Source: DASZTV01 sp035550655
Lineage (GTDB): Bacteria; Actinomycetota; Actinomycetes; JAFAQI01
Reading direction: 5' to 3'
Length of the DNA: 64,000 bases
Assembly (NCBI GenBank): GCA_035550655.1
Contig: DASZOU010000035.1
Coordinates: 1-64,000 of the forward strand
Position 1 is the first letter of the stretch, and each line of letters starts with the position of its first letter. The position numbers and the translations under genes are program-made. This document shows positions 16,014 through 24,629 of the stretch, piece after piece. The notes under the pieces are model-generated. The model saw nothing but the letters and a program-made list of their open reading frames with translations, was not told where the DNA came from and did not search any database.

Positions 16014-17221
16014 CTGGGGGGACGGGGTCGTTCACCGCGCGCAACAAGGTTGCGATCGTCGGTTACGCGCAGAGCCAGATCGTGCGTCACGCCGACCGGC
16101 CGCTCGGCGCAATCGCGATCGAGACCGCCCGATCCGCGATCAGCGACGCAGGACTGAAGGTGGAGCAGGTCGACGGGTTCGTCGCGAGCAGCATGTTCCC
16201 CAACGCCGGCGGCCACGCGATCGAAGACGGCCGCTCCATCGTGACGACCGACTGGATGGCGCAGAACCTCGGCGTGAGCCCGCGCTACTCGGCGGGCTTC
16301 CAGGGCTACGGCCAACTCCCCGGCTCGGTCGGGATGGCGGTCAACGCGGTCGCGTCCGGCGCCGCCGAGTACGTCCTGCTCCACCGTGCGCTTCACAACC
16401 CGAAGGGCCGCTACAACGCCAACCCGATGACCGAGGCGGGCGGCCCGATGCAGTGGACGGCACCGCTGGGCTTCTTCGGTCCGGTGTCGACGATCGGCCT
16501 TACCTACAACGAGTACCTGCAGCGCTACGGCGCGAAGCGCGAAACGATGGCGCACGTTGTCGTCGAGGCCCGCAAGAACGGGTCGCGGCTGCCATGGTCG
16601 TACTGGCGCGACAAGCCGCTCACCGTCGAGGAGTACCTCGACGCGCCGCTCGTCAGCGACCCGATCTGCCGACTCGACTGCGACATCCCGGTGAGCGGCG
16701 TCGCCTGTTTCGTGTTGACCACCGCGGAGCGTGCCCGCGACCTCCCGCATCCGCCGGTCTACATCTCGGGATTCGCGGGCAGCCAGCCTCCCATGCGCCG
16801 GCTGCCGACCCACTGGCCGCTCGACGACATGATCGACCTCGGCGTGGGCCTCGCGGACCGACTCTGGTCGAGCGCTGGACTCGGCCCGAAGGACGTCGAT
16901 CTGCCGCAGCTGTACGACGGGTTCTCGCCGTTCATCTACTTCTGGCTCGAGACTCTCGGGTTCTGCGAGAGAGGGACGGCTCACGAGTTCGTCGAGGCCG
17001 GCGGAATCGACAGCGACTCCCGCCACGGGCTCCCGATCCTGTCCAGCGGTGGCGCGCTGGGGAACGGCCGGATGCACGGCGTACCGCAGATGCTCGAGTG
17101 CTACCTGCAGCTGTCATGCCGTGCTGGGGCTCGCCAGCGTGAGGGCGCTACCGTCGGACTTGCCTGTCACGCCTCGCCGAACCTCGGCGGCGTTGTCGTC
17201 TACAGCTCGGAGCCTTCATGA
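16010..17221 (+). CDS. Ltp2-like thiolase-fold protein, probable retro-aldolase
   Basis: A 403-residue SCP-x/lipid-transfer-type thiolase homologue. The region that normally carries the nucleophilic Cys (GYGQLPGSVGMAVNAVASG) has no Cys, so it is unlikely to be a true thiolase. Retained blocks are LYDGFSPF with a Tyr, LGFCERGTAHEFV, and GGALGNGRMHG near the C-terminus. Known Ltp2 enzymes use tyrosines for retro-aldol cleavage of a hydroxyacyl-CoA side chain and need a DUF35 partner, which is encoded immediately upstream. Retro-aldolase activity is therefore the best inference; an acyl-CoA carrier role is an alternative. Confidence 0.87.
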   Translation: MTGGTGSFTARNKVAIVGYAQSQIVRHADRPLGAIAIETARSAISDAGLKVEQVDGFVASSMFPNAGGHAIEDGRSIVTTDWMAQNLGVSPRYSAGFQGYGQLPGSVGMAVNAVASGAAEYVLLHRALHNPKGRYNANPMTEAGGPMQWTAPLGFFGPVSTIGLTYNEYLQRYGAKRETMAHVVVEARKNGSRLPWSYWRDKPLTVEEYLDAPLVSDPICRLDCDIPVSGVACFVLTTAERARDLPHPPVYISGFAGSQPPMRRLPTHWPLDDMIDLGVGLADRLWSSAGLGPKDVDLPQLYDGFSPFIYFWLETLGFCERGTAHEFVEAGGIDSDSRHGLPILSSGGALGNGRMHGVPQMLECYLQLSCRAGARQREGATVGLACHASPNLGGVVVYSSEPS

Positions 17222-17931
17222 CCGCCGACGTGGACGCCACCGCGTCATGGGTCGAACGGGCGGCTGAACGCTCGCCGTCGGTGCAGCGGTCCCGGACCCG
17301 CAGCGTGCAGCGGGCGCATCAGATCGTCGAGGCAGCACGGCGTCTGGCGGAGACCAAGGGCTCGGACTTTACGACGCACGAGCTCGTCAAAGAGTCCGGC
17401 ATCGCGATCAAGACGTTCTACAAGCACTTCGAAGGCAAGGATCAGGTCCTGCTCGCCGTCCTCGAGGAGTTGATCTCCGAAGCGTGTGACACCCTCGAGG
17501 AATCGGGCCGCACGCTGCCTGACCCGATCGCGCGGCTGAAGTTCTACATCACGTCGATCGTCAGCACCATCAGCGCAGGACCGAGCGACGGCAGGCCCCG
17601 CTTCATCACCAGCGAGCACTGGCGGCTGCATCAGATCTATCCCGCCGAACTCGCGCAGGCGACCGGCGGATTCACGCGACTCTTGCTGCCCGAAGTCCGG
17701 GCGGCGACAGAGGCGGGTCTGCTCCGACCGGCGAACCCTGACTACGACGCCTGGTTGATTACCCAGCTGATCATCGTGGTGTTCCATCACTACGAGTACG
17801 CGCCACACACCGAGTCCGCGAAGGTCATCGGAGATCGGCTGTGGGCCTTCTGCTACGCCGCGCTGGGCGGCCCGGCGGCCGAGGCGGCTTCGCCGGCTCC
17901 TCGAAAGTCAGCCCGGCGCCCGAACCGCTGA
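17218..17931 (+). CDS. TetR-family regulator at the end of the catabolic operon
   Basis: A 237-residue regulator. The DNA-binding domain covers about residues 28-75: QIVEAARRLAETKG, then THELVKESGIAIKTFYKHF. It is coupled by an ATGA overlap to the Ltp2-like gene, so it is expressed with the operon it may control. It is the best candidate to bind the paired palindromes at 7517 and 24534, but this is not shown by sequence. The C-terminus ends in a basic, low-complexity tail. Its last 24 bases overlap the convergent esterase gene. Confidence 0.88.
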   Translation: MTADVDATASWVERAAERSPSVQRSRTRSVQRAHQIVEAARRLAETKGSDFTTHELVKESGIAIKTFYKHFEGKDQVLLAVLEELISEACDTLEESGRTLPDPIARLKFYITSIVSTISAGPSDGRPRFITSEHWRLHQIYPAELAQATGGFTRLLLPEVRAATEAGLLRPANPDYDAWLITQLIIVVFHHYEYAPHTESAKVIGDRLWAFCYAALGGPAAEAASPAPRKSARRPNR

Positions 17932-19272
17932 CGGCGCGACGGCGCGATGGGCCGACAACTTGACCTTCGCCGGCAGCGCGACCGTCAGAGCGATCCGTCC
18001 GGAACCGTCAGGCCTCAGCGTCAGTTGCTTGGCGTGCCCATCGGAGCCCACCAGGGCCGTGATCGACGAGTCTTCGCGGTAGAACGACGGGGTTGTGACG
18101 CGCGCGAGGCCGTGGCCCCGCAGGACGAATCCATTGGCTCCCGCATGACGCAGGTAGGTGAACTGCTCCGCGACCGGGCGCCTGACCGCCACCGACCAGC
18201 CCCACTGCTTCCAGCCTGATGCGGTCGCGTCGTACTGGACGTGCGCCGGTCGCGTCGCGTGCCGTGCGAACTGGCGCATGATCTCCGGTAGGTACGTGCG
18301 CATGTCGCGGATCCAGTAGGGAAAGGTGTGCGTCCCGGCGCCGTAGTCGGTCAGCTTGATCGGAATGTGCAGGTCGACTGCGTGGTCGTACATCGTGTGC
18401 GTTTCGGCGTGCGCGAGGACCTCGATGCTTGCCAGAGCGACAGTCGTTGGGTCGTCGTAGGGGCCAGGCAAGCCGTTTCCCGTGTAGAGGTGGACGTCCA
18501 TCCCGCGGAGGTTCCTGACAAGCGTTGTAGGACAGTGGCCCTTCCAGTTGACCTGGTGCTGGATCGGGTCGCCGAAGACAGCGAACGGCGGCACGAAGTC
18601 GGCGAGCGTGGTGCCGATCGGGAACGACTGGAACACCGGTTTGAGGAGCTTGCCGTAGGCGATGTCGACCGCGCCGGAGAACGAGCCGACCGAGATGAAC
18701 AGATCCGGGTGACGGGTGGCGGCAATGGTCGCGCCGAAGCCTCCCTGTGACAGCCCGGCGACCGCGCGGCCCGATCGATCCGCGACGGTGCGGAAGTTGT
18801 CGTCGACCCAGGGGATCAGCTGATTGATCTGGAAGGTCTCCCACTGGTTCGGGCCGAGTGAGGTGCGCGTGTCCCTCCAGTTCGAGAACCAGCCATCACC
18901 GATCCCCAAGCCGACGTCCGGCATGACCACGATCAGCGGCAGCTTCTCGGTCAGCCCCTCGATGTCGCCGTGGTTGGTCCAATCCGAGGCGTGCTCTCCG
19001 GTGCCGGCGTACAGATACAGCGTCGGGTAGCGCCGGCGCGGGTTCGCGGCGTATCCGACCGGCAGCAGGATCCGCGCGTTGACCGGATCGCCGGTCGCGG
19101 CAGTCTGGAACCTTGCGTTGATCTCCCTCGCATCGATCTGGGTTGCGGCAAGCACCTTCAGACCGTGGCCACTGCGAAGGACAGGTCCCGCCTTCGCGGA
19201 ACTCGCGGCCGGTACCGACCAGCCCGCGGCGATGCAGGCCGCCACCAGCGCGGTCGCCGCGATGCGTCTCAT
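17908..19272 (-). CDS. Secreted esterase / mycolyltransferase-like alpha-beta hydrolase
   Basis: A 454-residue exported protein with a signal peptide (MRRIAATALVAACIAAGWSV, cleavage after an ASS/AKA-type site). The body resembles the putative-esterase family that includes antigen 85 and esterase D: YPTLYLYAGTG, a nucleophile elbow GLSQGG with Ser near residue 175, and a long C-terminal beta-rich extension. It is the last gene of the operon starting at 24514, coupled to the LivF gene by ATGA. It may release the imported compound from an ester outside the membrane. Confidence 0.82.
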   Translation of the reverse strand: MRRIAATALVAACIAAGWSVPAASSAKAGPVLRSGHGLKVLAATQIDAREINARFQTAATGDPVNARILLPVGYAANPRRRYPTLYLYAGTGEHASDWTNHGDIEGLTEKLPLIVVMPDVGLGIGDGWFSNWRDTRTSLGPNQWETFQINQLIPWVDDNFRTVADRSGRAVAGLSQGGFGATIAATRHPDLFISVGSFSGAVDIAYGKLLKPVFQSFPIGTTLADFVPPFAVFGDPIQHQVNWKGHCPTTLVRNLRGMDVHLYTGNGLPGPYDDPTTVALASIEVLAHAETHTMYDHAVDLHIPIKLTDYGAGTHTFPYWIRDMRTYLPEIMRQFARHATRPAHVQYDATASGWKQWGWSVAVRRPVAEQFTYLRHAGANGFVLRGHGLARVTTPSFYREDSSITALVGSDGHAKQLTLRPDGSGRIALTVALPAKVKLSAHRAVAPSAVRAPG

Positions 19273-20102
19273 CCGCGCCTGCTCGTTGTCGTCTTCTTGG
19301 CTGCCGCCTTCTTCGCCGCGGCCTTCTTCGCCGGGGCGGCCACCTTCTTGCGGGGAGCCCTCTTCTTCGGCTTGGGCGGCGTTCCGAGGAATACGGCACG
19401 CGCGAGGTCGTCACGCTCGAGCAGCTCCGCGGTCTTGCCCTCGAAGCGGATCTCGCCCTTCTCCATGAAGACTGCGCGCTCGCAGATCGCGGCAGCCACG
19501 TTGAGGCTCTGCTCGACCACGATGAGCGACACGCCGGTGGCGCGGATCCCGCGCACCGCCTCGAGCAAGGCCTCGACGACGGTGGGCGCGAGGCCAAGCG
19601 AGAGCTCGTCGATGCAGAGCACCTTCGGCTCGAGCAGGACCGCCTTCGCAAGTGCAAGCTGCTGCTGCTCGCCACCGGACATTGTGCCGGCACGCTGACT
19701 CCGGCGCTCAGCCAGTCGTGGGAACAGCTCGTACGCGCGCAGGATGCCGGCGCGCACGGCGCGGGAGTCGCGGCGGATCGTGAACCCGGCCATCTCAAGG
19801 TTCTCGTGGACCGTCAGGTCGGCGAAGACCGCCTTGCCGCCGGGCACGAGAACGAGCCCGTCACGCACCCGGTCCTCGGCCGAACGCTCGGCGAAGTCGC
19901 GGCCCGAGAAGGAGATGCTGCCGCGGCTCGGCCGCTCGAGGCCGGAGACGACGCGCAGGAACGTCGACTTGCCCGCGCCATTGGTACCGAGCAATGCAAC
20001 CGCCTCGCCGTGGCTGACTTCGAGCGAGACCCCGAACAGAACCTGCAGCCGGCCATAGCTGAAGTCGATGCCTCTCACCGCGAGCAAGGGCTCCGCCGCC
20101 AT
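19269..20102 (-). CDS. LivF-like ABC ATPase with a Lys/Ala-rich tail
   Basis: ATPase of a branched-chain-amino-acid-type importer, 277 residues. Walker A is LLGTNGAGKST, the signature is MSGGEQQQLALA, and Walker B is KVLCIDELSLGLAP. After about residue 248 the family core is complete and a low-complexity basic tail follows (KKVAAPAKKAAAKKAAAKK and onward), similar to the tails of actinobacterial histone-like proteins and unusual on an ABC ATPase. Its ATG overlaps the fused LivHMG stop by one base (TGATG). Confidence 0.92.
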   Translation of the reverse strand: MAAEPLLAVRGIDFSYGRLQVLFGVSLEVSHGEAVALLGTNGAGKSTFLRVVSGLERPSRGSISFSGRDFAERSAEDRVRDGLVLVPGGKAVFADLTVHENLEMAGFTIRRDSRAVRAGILRAYELFPRLAERRSQRAGTMSGGEQQQLALAKAVLLEPKVLCIDELSLGLAPTVVEALLEAVRGIRATGVSLIVVEQSLNVAAAICERAVFMEKGEIRFEGKTAELLERDDLARAVFLGTPPKPKKRAPRKKVAAPAKKAAAKKAAAKKTTTSRRG

Positions 20103-22933
20103 CAGGTGAGCGCTCCGGAACGCTTGATCGCGACATCACTGGTCCCGAGATACGTCGCGACGACCAGGTCGTTGGAGCGCACCTCCTCGGGAGTGCCGCA
20201 TGAGATGACCTGTCCACCGGCAAGCGCGTAGACCCGGTCACACAGGCTCATCAGCAAGGGCATGTCATGTTCGATCACCAGCACGCTGCACTGCAGGGAG
20301 TCGCGCACCTGCTTCAGCAATGGCCCGAACGCCTCCGCCTCGCGCTGCGCGAGCCCGGCGGTCGGCTCGTCGAGCAGCAGCACCCGGGGCGCCGCCGCCA
20401 ACTGCGTCGCCAGCTCGCACACCCGCCGGGTCCCGGTCGACAACTCACCCGTCAGCGTCCCGGCCCACTCCTGCAACCCCAGCGCCTCGATGATCTCGGC
20501 GGCACGGGCCGCGGCACGTCGCTCCGTCATGCGGGACCACGGGGCTGCAACTGCCGCTCCAATCGTGCCGACCCGCTCGTGCTGGGCAAGCGAAACCCGC
20601 AGCGCCTCGCTCACCGTCAGCCCAGGGAACAGTCGTGCCTCCTGGAAGTTGCGGCCGAGACCGAGGTGCGCCCGCCGACTTGGTGGCACGCCGGTGACCG
20701 GCTGACCGAACAGGCTCACCGTGCCGCTGGAGGCGGCCAGGTGACCGGAAACGACGTTCATCAACGTCGTCTTGCCGGCGCCGTTCGGCCCGATGAGTCC
20801 GACGATCTCGCCCGGCCCGACCTCGAGGTCGACGTCGTACAAGATCGCTCGACCGCCGATGCGGGTGGAAAGCGCATCGAGGCGCAGCGGCACGCCGTTG
20901 CCGGGGGCGGCGGTGACCCGCAACGGTTCGACCGCCTGCCGCGGGGCTGGCACGTGCGGCGCAACCAGGTCGGGCGCGTCGCGGCCTTCGACGTCCGAGG
21001 CCACCGATCGAAGGAAGCGTTCCCACCAACCCTGCGCGATGCTCGCGAGTCCGCCAGGTCGGAGTAGCGGGATCACGACAAGGCCGACCCCACCGAGGAC
21101 CAGCTGGAAGCCGATCTGCTGCCCGAACGAGCCGAACACCGACGTGAGGTGTGGGCTGATGAAGAAGGCCGGAAAATAGATCGCGAACGCACCGGCGATC
21201 GCGCCCGACACGGACCCGAGACCGCCGATCACTGCCGGGGCAAGCAGCACGAGCGAGAGCTGGGCGGGTACGAGGTCGATGGACATCGACTGCCAGGCGA
21301 GCCCCCAGAGCACACCCGCGGCAGCAACGATCGCGCCCGACACAGCAAGCGCAGACAGCCGTACCGCCGCCGGTGCGACACCGAAGCTCGACACGGCTCT
21401 CGGGTTGTCGCGGGCAGCGACCATGAGTTGCCCCGGCAGCGCCCGCCGGATCAGCCGAGCTGCCGCCACCACGAAGACGAGGAGCGCGAGGGCGACGTAG
21501 TAGAGCCCGAGCCGCGAGTGCAGGATGCCGAACGGCTCCAGACCGACGTCGTCGACAACCACGGCGGCGTTGCCCGGCGCGCCGAGCCAGGACTGGTCGA
21601 ACAACCACGTCGGCGCGACGACGGCAAGACCGAGCGTCGTCACCGCTACCGCGAGACCACCGGTACGGACGGCCGGTAGACCGATAAGAACCATCAGCGC
21701 GGCTCCGGCCGCGGCGGCGATCAGCAGAATGAGTGGGAGCGATAGTCCGTGATGGCCGAGCTTCGCGCACAGATAGGCACCCAATCCGAGCAACGCGAAC
21801 TGACCGAGACTCACCTGGCCGGACCAGCCAACCAGCATCGTCAGCGCGACGCTCGCGGTCGCCATCACCACGATGACCGTCAGGTCGAACCGGCTGCTCA
21901 ATGAGTTGAAGTAAGGCAGGACCGGGAACAACGCAGCGATCCAAAGCGAGCCGATTCCGAGTAGCGCGGCCTGACGACGCACCACGAACCGGTCGCGCAC
22001 GGATGCGGGGACCGCAGTCGGCCGGATCTCCTCCGAGGCGGCGAGCTCACCCGACCGCATCCCCGCGATCGCGCGGCCACGCGAGATGACGATCAGTGCA
22101 ACCAGCACGAACACGACGAGCTCCGACGGGCCCGTACTGTTGCTGAGCGCGAGGGAGACCTGCTCCGCCTCACCGATCAGCAGTCCGCCGATCAGCGCCA
22201 TCGGCACGCTGGTGAAGCCACCGAGCGCTGCAGCACCCAGTGCCCGCAGCAACAGGTCAGGGCCGAACCCGGCCGCGTTATAGGTGCCCTGGCTCGGTGC
22301 CTGCAGCACCGCGGTGATCGCGCTGAGCCCTCCGGCAATCGCCCACGAGAAGGCGTTCACTCGCCGGAGCGGAATGCCGCACAACCGCGCCGAGTCTGGG
22401 TTGGTCGCGCATGCGCGAATCGCCTTCCCCCACACGCTGCGCCAAAGGAAGAGGCCGAGCGCCGCGGCGAGGATCGGCACCAGGATGAGGATCAGGATGT
22501 GCTGCCCGCCAAGCACGATCCCTGCGACGGTGAACGACTTGTGAAGCGGCAGCGGGTAACCCTGGAACTGCAGTCGCGTGACATCGGGCTGCACCGCCGG
22601 GATGTAGTTGAGCGCCAGGAGCAGCTCGGAGATCCCGACGCTGACCAAGAGCATCGTCGACGGGCTGCGCTGCTGCGTGATCAGTCGCCGGATGATGAAA
22701 CGCTCGACCAGCAAGCCGACAGCTGCGCCGATTGCAATGACGACTGGAAATGCCGCCCACCAGCTCCACCCGTCATCGAGCACGAACTTCGAGAGCAACA
22801 GAGCGGACAGCGCGCCGAACTGCGCGTGAGCAAGATTGAGGAAGCGGTTCGTCTTGTAGACGAGGACGATGCCAACCGCGAGCAGCGCATAGGTCAGGCC
22901 ACTGACGAACCCAAGGACCAGTCCTCCGCCCAT
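20102..22933 (-). CDS. Fused LivH-LivM-LivG importer protein
   Basis: A single 943-residue chain containing two permeases and one ATPase. LivH permease covers about 1-290 (VLVYKTNRFLNLAHAQFGAL near the start). LivM covers about 325-640 (QVSLGQFALLGLGAY, LPAVRTGGLAVAVTTLGLA). LivG covers about 685-935 with Walker A GPNGAGKT near 709, signature LSTGTRRVCELA and Walker B VLLLDEPTAGLA. The stop to start spacing rules out a reading through separate genes: the frame is continuous. Upstream is the binding protein (3-base gap), downstream is LivF. Together they make a complete importer. Confidence 0.93.
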   Translation of the reverse strand: MGGGLVLGFVSGLTYALLAVGIVLVYKTNRFLNLAHAQFGALSALLLSKFVLDDGWSWWAAFPVVIAIGAAVGLLVERFIIRRLITQQRSPSTMLLVSVGISELLLALNYIPAVQPDVTRLQFQGYPLPLHKSFTVAGIVLGGQHILILILVPILAAALGLFLWRSVWGKAIRACATNPDSARLCGIPLRRVNAFSWAIAGGLSAITAVLQAPSQGTYNAAGFGPDLLLRALGAAALGGFTSVPMALIGGLLIGEAEQVSLALSNSTGPSELVVFVLVALIVISRGRAIAGMRSGELAASEEIRPTAVPASVRDRFVVRRQAALLGIGSLWIAALFPVLPYFNSLSSRFDLTVIVVMATASVALTMLVGWSGQVSLGQFALLGLGAYLCAKLGHHGLSLPLILLIAAAAGAALMVLIGLPAVRTGGLAVAVTTLGLAVVAPTWLFDQSWLGAPGNAAVVVDDVGLEPFGILHSRLGLYYVALALLVFVVAAARLIRRALPGQLMVAARDNPRAVSSFGVAPAAVRLSALAVSGAIVAAAGVLWGLAWQSMSIDLVPAQLSLVLLAPAVIGGLGSVSGAIAGAFAIYFPAFFISPHLTSVFGSFGQQIGFQLVLGGVGLVVIPLLRPGGLASIAQGWWERFLRSVASDVEGRDAPDLVAPHVPAPRQAVEPLRVTAAPGNGVPLRLDALSTRIGGRAILYDVDLEVGPGEIVGLIGPNGAGKTTLMNVVSGHLAASSGTVSLFGQPVTGVPPSRRAHLGLGRNFQEARLFPGLTVSEALRVSLAQHERVGTIGAAVAAPWSRMTERRAAARAAEIIEALGLQEWAGTLTGELSTGTRRVCELATQLAAAPRVLLLDEPTAGLAQREAEAFGPLLKQVRDSLQCSVLVIEHDMPLLMSLCDRVYALAGGQVISCGTPEEVRSNDLVVATYLGTSDVAIKRSGALT

Positions 22934-22936
22934 GGG

Positions 22937-24514
22937 CTAGTAGGAAGGCCCGAAGCCGGAGAGAACCTTCCAGCACCTACAGTAACCGTGCCACTGGATC
23001 GCTCGCGTGAACATGTTGCCCGTCACCTGGCCGCGAGCCGACCACAACGAGTCGCCGATGTAGGCCGAGTAGAAGCGGCTCATGGTGCCGAGCTGCTGCA
23101 CGAGGCGAAGGGGCGAGGGGTTCGGGCCCGCGTTGTCGATTGCCTGAGCCATGAAGCGCACCTGATCGCACTGGCCAGCCGCAGCGTCATCGGCGTTCTC
23201 GTTCTTGATGGTTGGCTGCTTGTTGTTGACCATGATCTTGTTGCACAGCTTCAGCCCCGGCGAGTAGATGTGAGAGTTCAACTCACCCGAGTGCGTACTG
23301 GTGATGGCGATCGCCCCGTCGAAGTTTTTCGCCCATTTCGACGATCCCGAGCCAAGCGTCGTCGTTCCGTAGTCAGAGGCGAGGTATCTCGGGTGATAGT
23401 TCTGCTGACCGGCGTCCGACACGAAGTTCTCGTTGTTCAGGATCGAAGATGCGAGGAAGACAGTGTCGGCACCAGACGACTTCGCCTTGGCCACGCTTTG
23501 CGCGATCTGCGTCGGAGAGCCGACCAGCTCACACGTCAGCTTGTAGCTGCCGATCTGGCTGTTCGCCACGCCGGACTTCAGCAGGTCGCTGACCATCTCG
23601 GCGTTCGCCGAGGGCAAGCAGCTGTCCTGGAACAGGAAGACTTTCTTGAAGCTTGGCTTCTTCCAGTACCCCCGCGCCGCTGCACCGAGGATGCCGTTAC
23701 GCACTTGTTGCTCTGAGGAGTCGATCGGGCTGAAGAGATATGGGTAGTCGTTACGTGCCTGCGTCGCGCCGGGCGACGTACCGGTCTCGAGTGGCAGATG
23801 GTTGCGGACGAAGCACTCTTGCGAGACTGGTGTCACGTATGCACCGGTGTTGATAACCGCGATCGGCCTGTCCTGCACCATCTGCAGGCACGAGGACTGC
23901 TGACTGTTGGAGTCGATCGGGTTCACCTTGTAGATCTTGACGACGAGCCTGCGGCCGCACGCGATCCCGCCGTGATGATTGACATAGTTCGCCACGCTGT
24001 TGACGATCCCGACCTGGTTCGTCGGGATGTTGAAGGCAGCATTGCCAACGGCGCCCGCCAGTTGAACGATCGCGACGTCGACCCGGACCTCTGTGGGTGT
24101 CACGCCTTGTGCGCTCGCCAGCTTGACGCCGTCACACTGGTCGGTTGGTGCAGGGGCCCCGCTCTTGCCCGGTTTGGGCGCATGACCGTGACCATGGGTC
24201 GACGGTGTCGCGGGTGGGCCAGCGTTGTGCTTGCCGGGCAATTGCTGGTCCCCGTGGCGATGTTTCCCACCACCCGACGGCGAATGCTTCGGCGTCACCG
24301 ACGAGCCGTGGTGGCCGCGTCCCGCTGACGCGGTCGGAAAGGCGCTCCCGGGAGCCGGTCCACCGAGTGGACCCGAGTCGTGGGCGCCGTTACTTACCGG
24401 GGCGAGCGCGAGCGCAAGGAGCGAGAGCACGACGAGCGAGGCGAGCGCGGCGCCCCAGCGCTCGGCGGTCGGGCCCTTCCGTAGCCACAGCCGGAAGTGC
24501 GCGAACCGTGGCAA
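22937..24514 (-). CDS. ABC solute-binding protein with a His/Gly/Pro-rich linker
   Basis: A 525-residue Peripla_BP_6 protein, first gene of the importer operon. The N-terminal transmembrane segment (about residues 20-42) has no lipobox Cys, so it may stay membrane-anchored. A long extended linker, about residues 60-125, is rich in His, Gly, Pro and Lys (GGGKHRHGDQQ, HGHGHAPKPGK). The binding domain starts near TEVRVDVAIVQLAG and includes VNHHGGIACGRRLVV. The linker could span the cell envelope or bind metal; both are inference. Confidence 0.88.
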   Translation of the reverse strand: MPRFAHFRLWLRKGPTAERWGAALASLVVLSLLALALAPVSNGAHDSGPLGGPAPGSAFPTASAGRGHHGSSVTPKHSPSGGGKHRHGDQQLPGKHNAGPPATPSTHGHGHAPKPGKSGAPAPTDQCDGVKLASAQGVTPTEVRVDVAIVQLAGAVGNAAFNIPTNQVGIVNSVANYVNHHGGIACGRRLVVKIYKVNPIDSNSQQSSCLQMVQDRPIAVINTGAYVTPVSQECFVRNHLPLETGTSPGATQARNDYPYLFSPIDSSEQQVRNGILGAAARGYWKKPSFKKVFLFQDSCLPSANAEMVSDLLKSGVANSQIGSYKLTCELVGSPTQIAQSVAKAKSSGADTVFLASSILNNENFVSDAGQQNYHPRYLASDYGTTTLGSGSSKWAKNFDGAIAITSTHSGELNSHIYSPGLKLCNKIMVNNKQPTIKNENADDAAAGQCDQVRFMAQAIDNAGPNPSPLRLVQQLGTMSRFYSAYIGDSLWSARGQVTGNMFTRAIQWHGYCRCWKVLSGFGPSY

Positions 24515-24533
24515 GCCCCGCTCCTCGTCGCTA

Positions 24534-24552
24534 GGTAGAATGCTGTTCTACC
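24534..24552. promoter_or_regulatory. Palindrome matching the 7517 operator
   Basis: GGTAGAA (24534-24540), five bases TGCTG, then TTCTACC (24546-24552). This is the same core and the same spacing as in the 7517-7551 site. It lies between the importer operon (start 24514, minus) and the SDR operon (start 24630, plus), so one bound dimer could regulate both. Confidence 0.75.
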
Positions 24553-24629
24553 CAAGCAAACCGGGGTCTTGCCCGTCAATAGACTCTCGCCTGCCGAATG
24601 GGTCGACGCTGGAGCGAGGGACAGACGCG

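Noticed and set aside
24225..24629. Extension of the SDR at 24630
   Set aside because: It runs across the divergent promoter and palindrome and has no homologous content.
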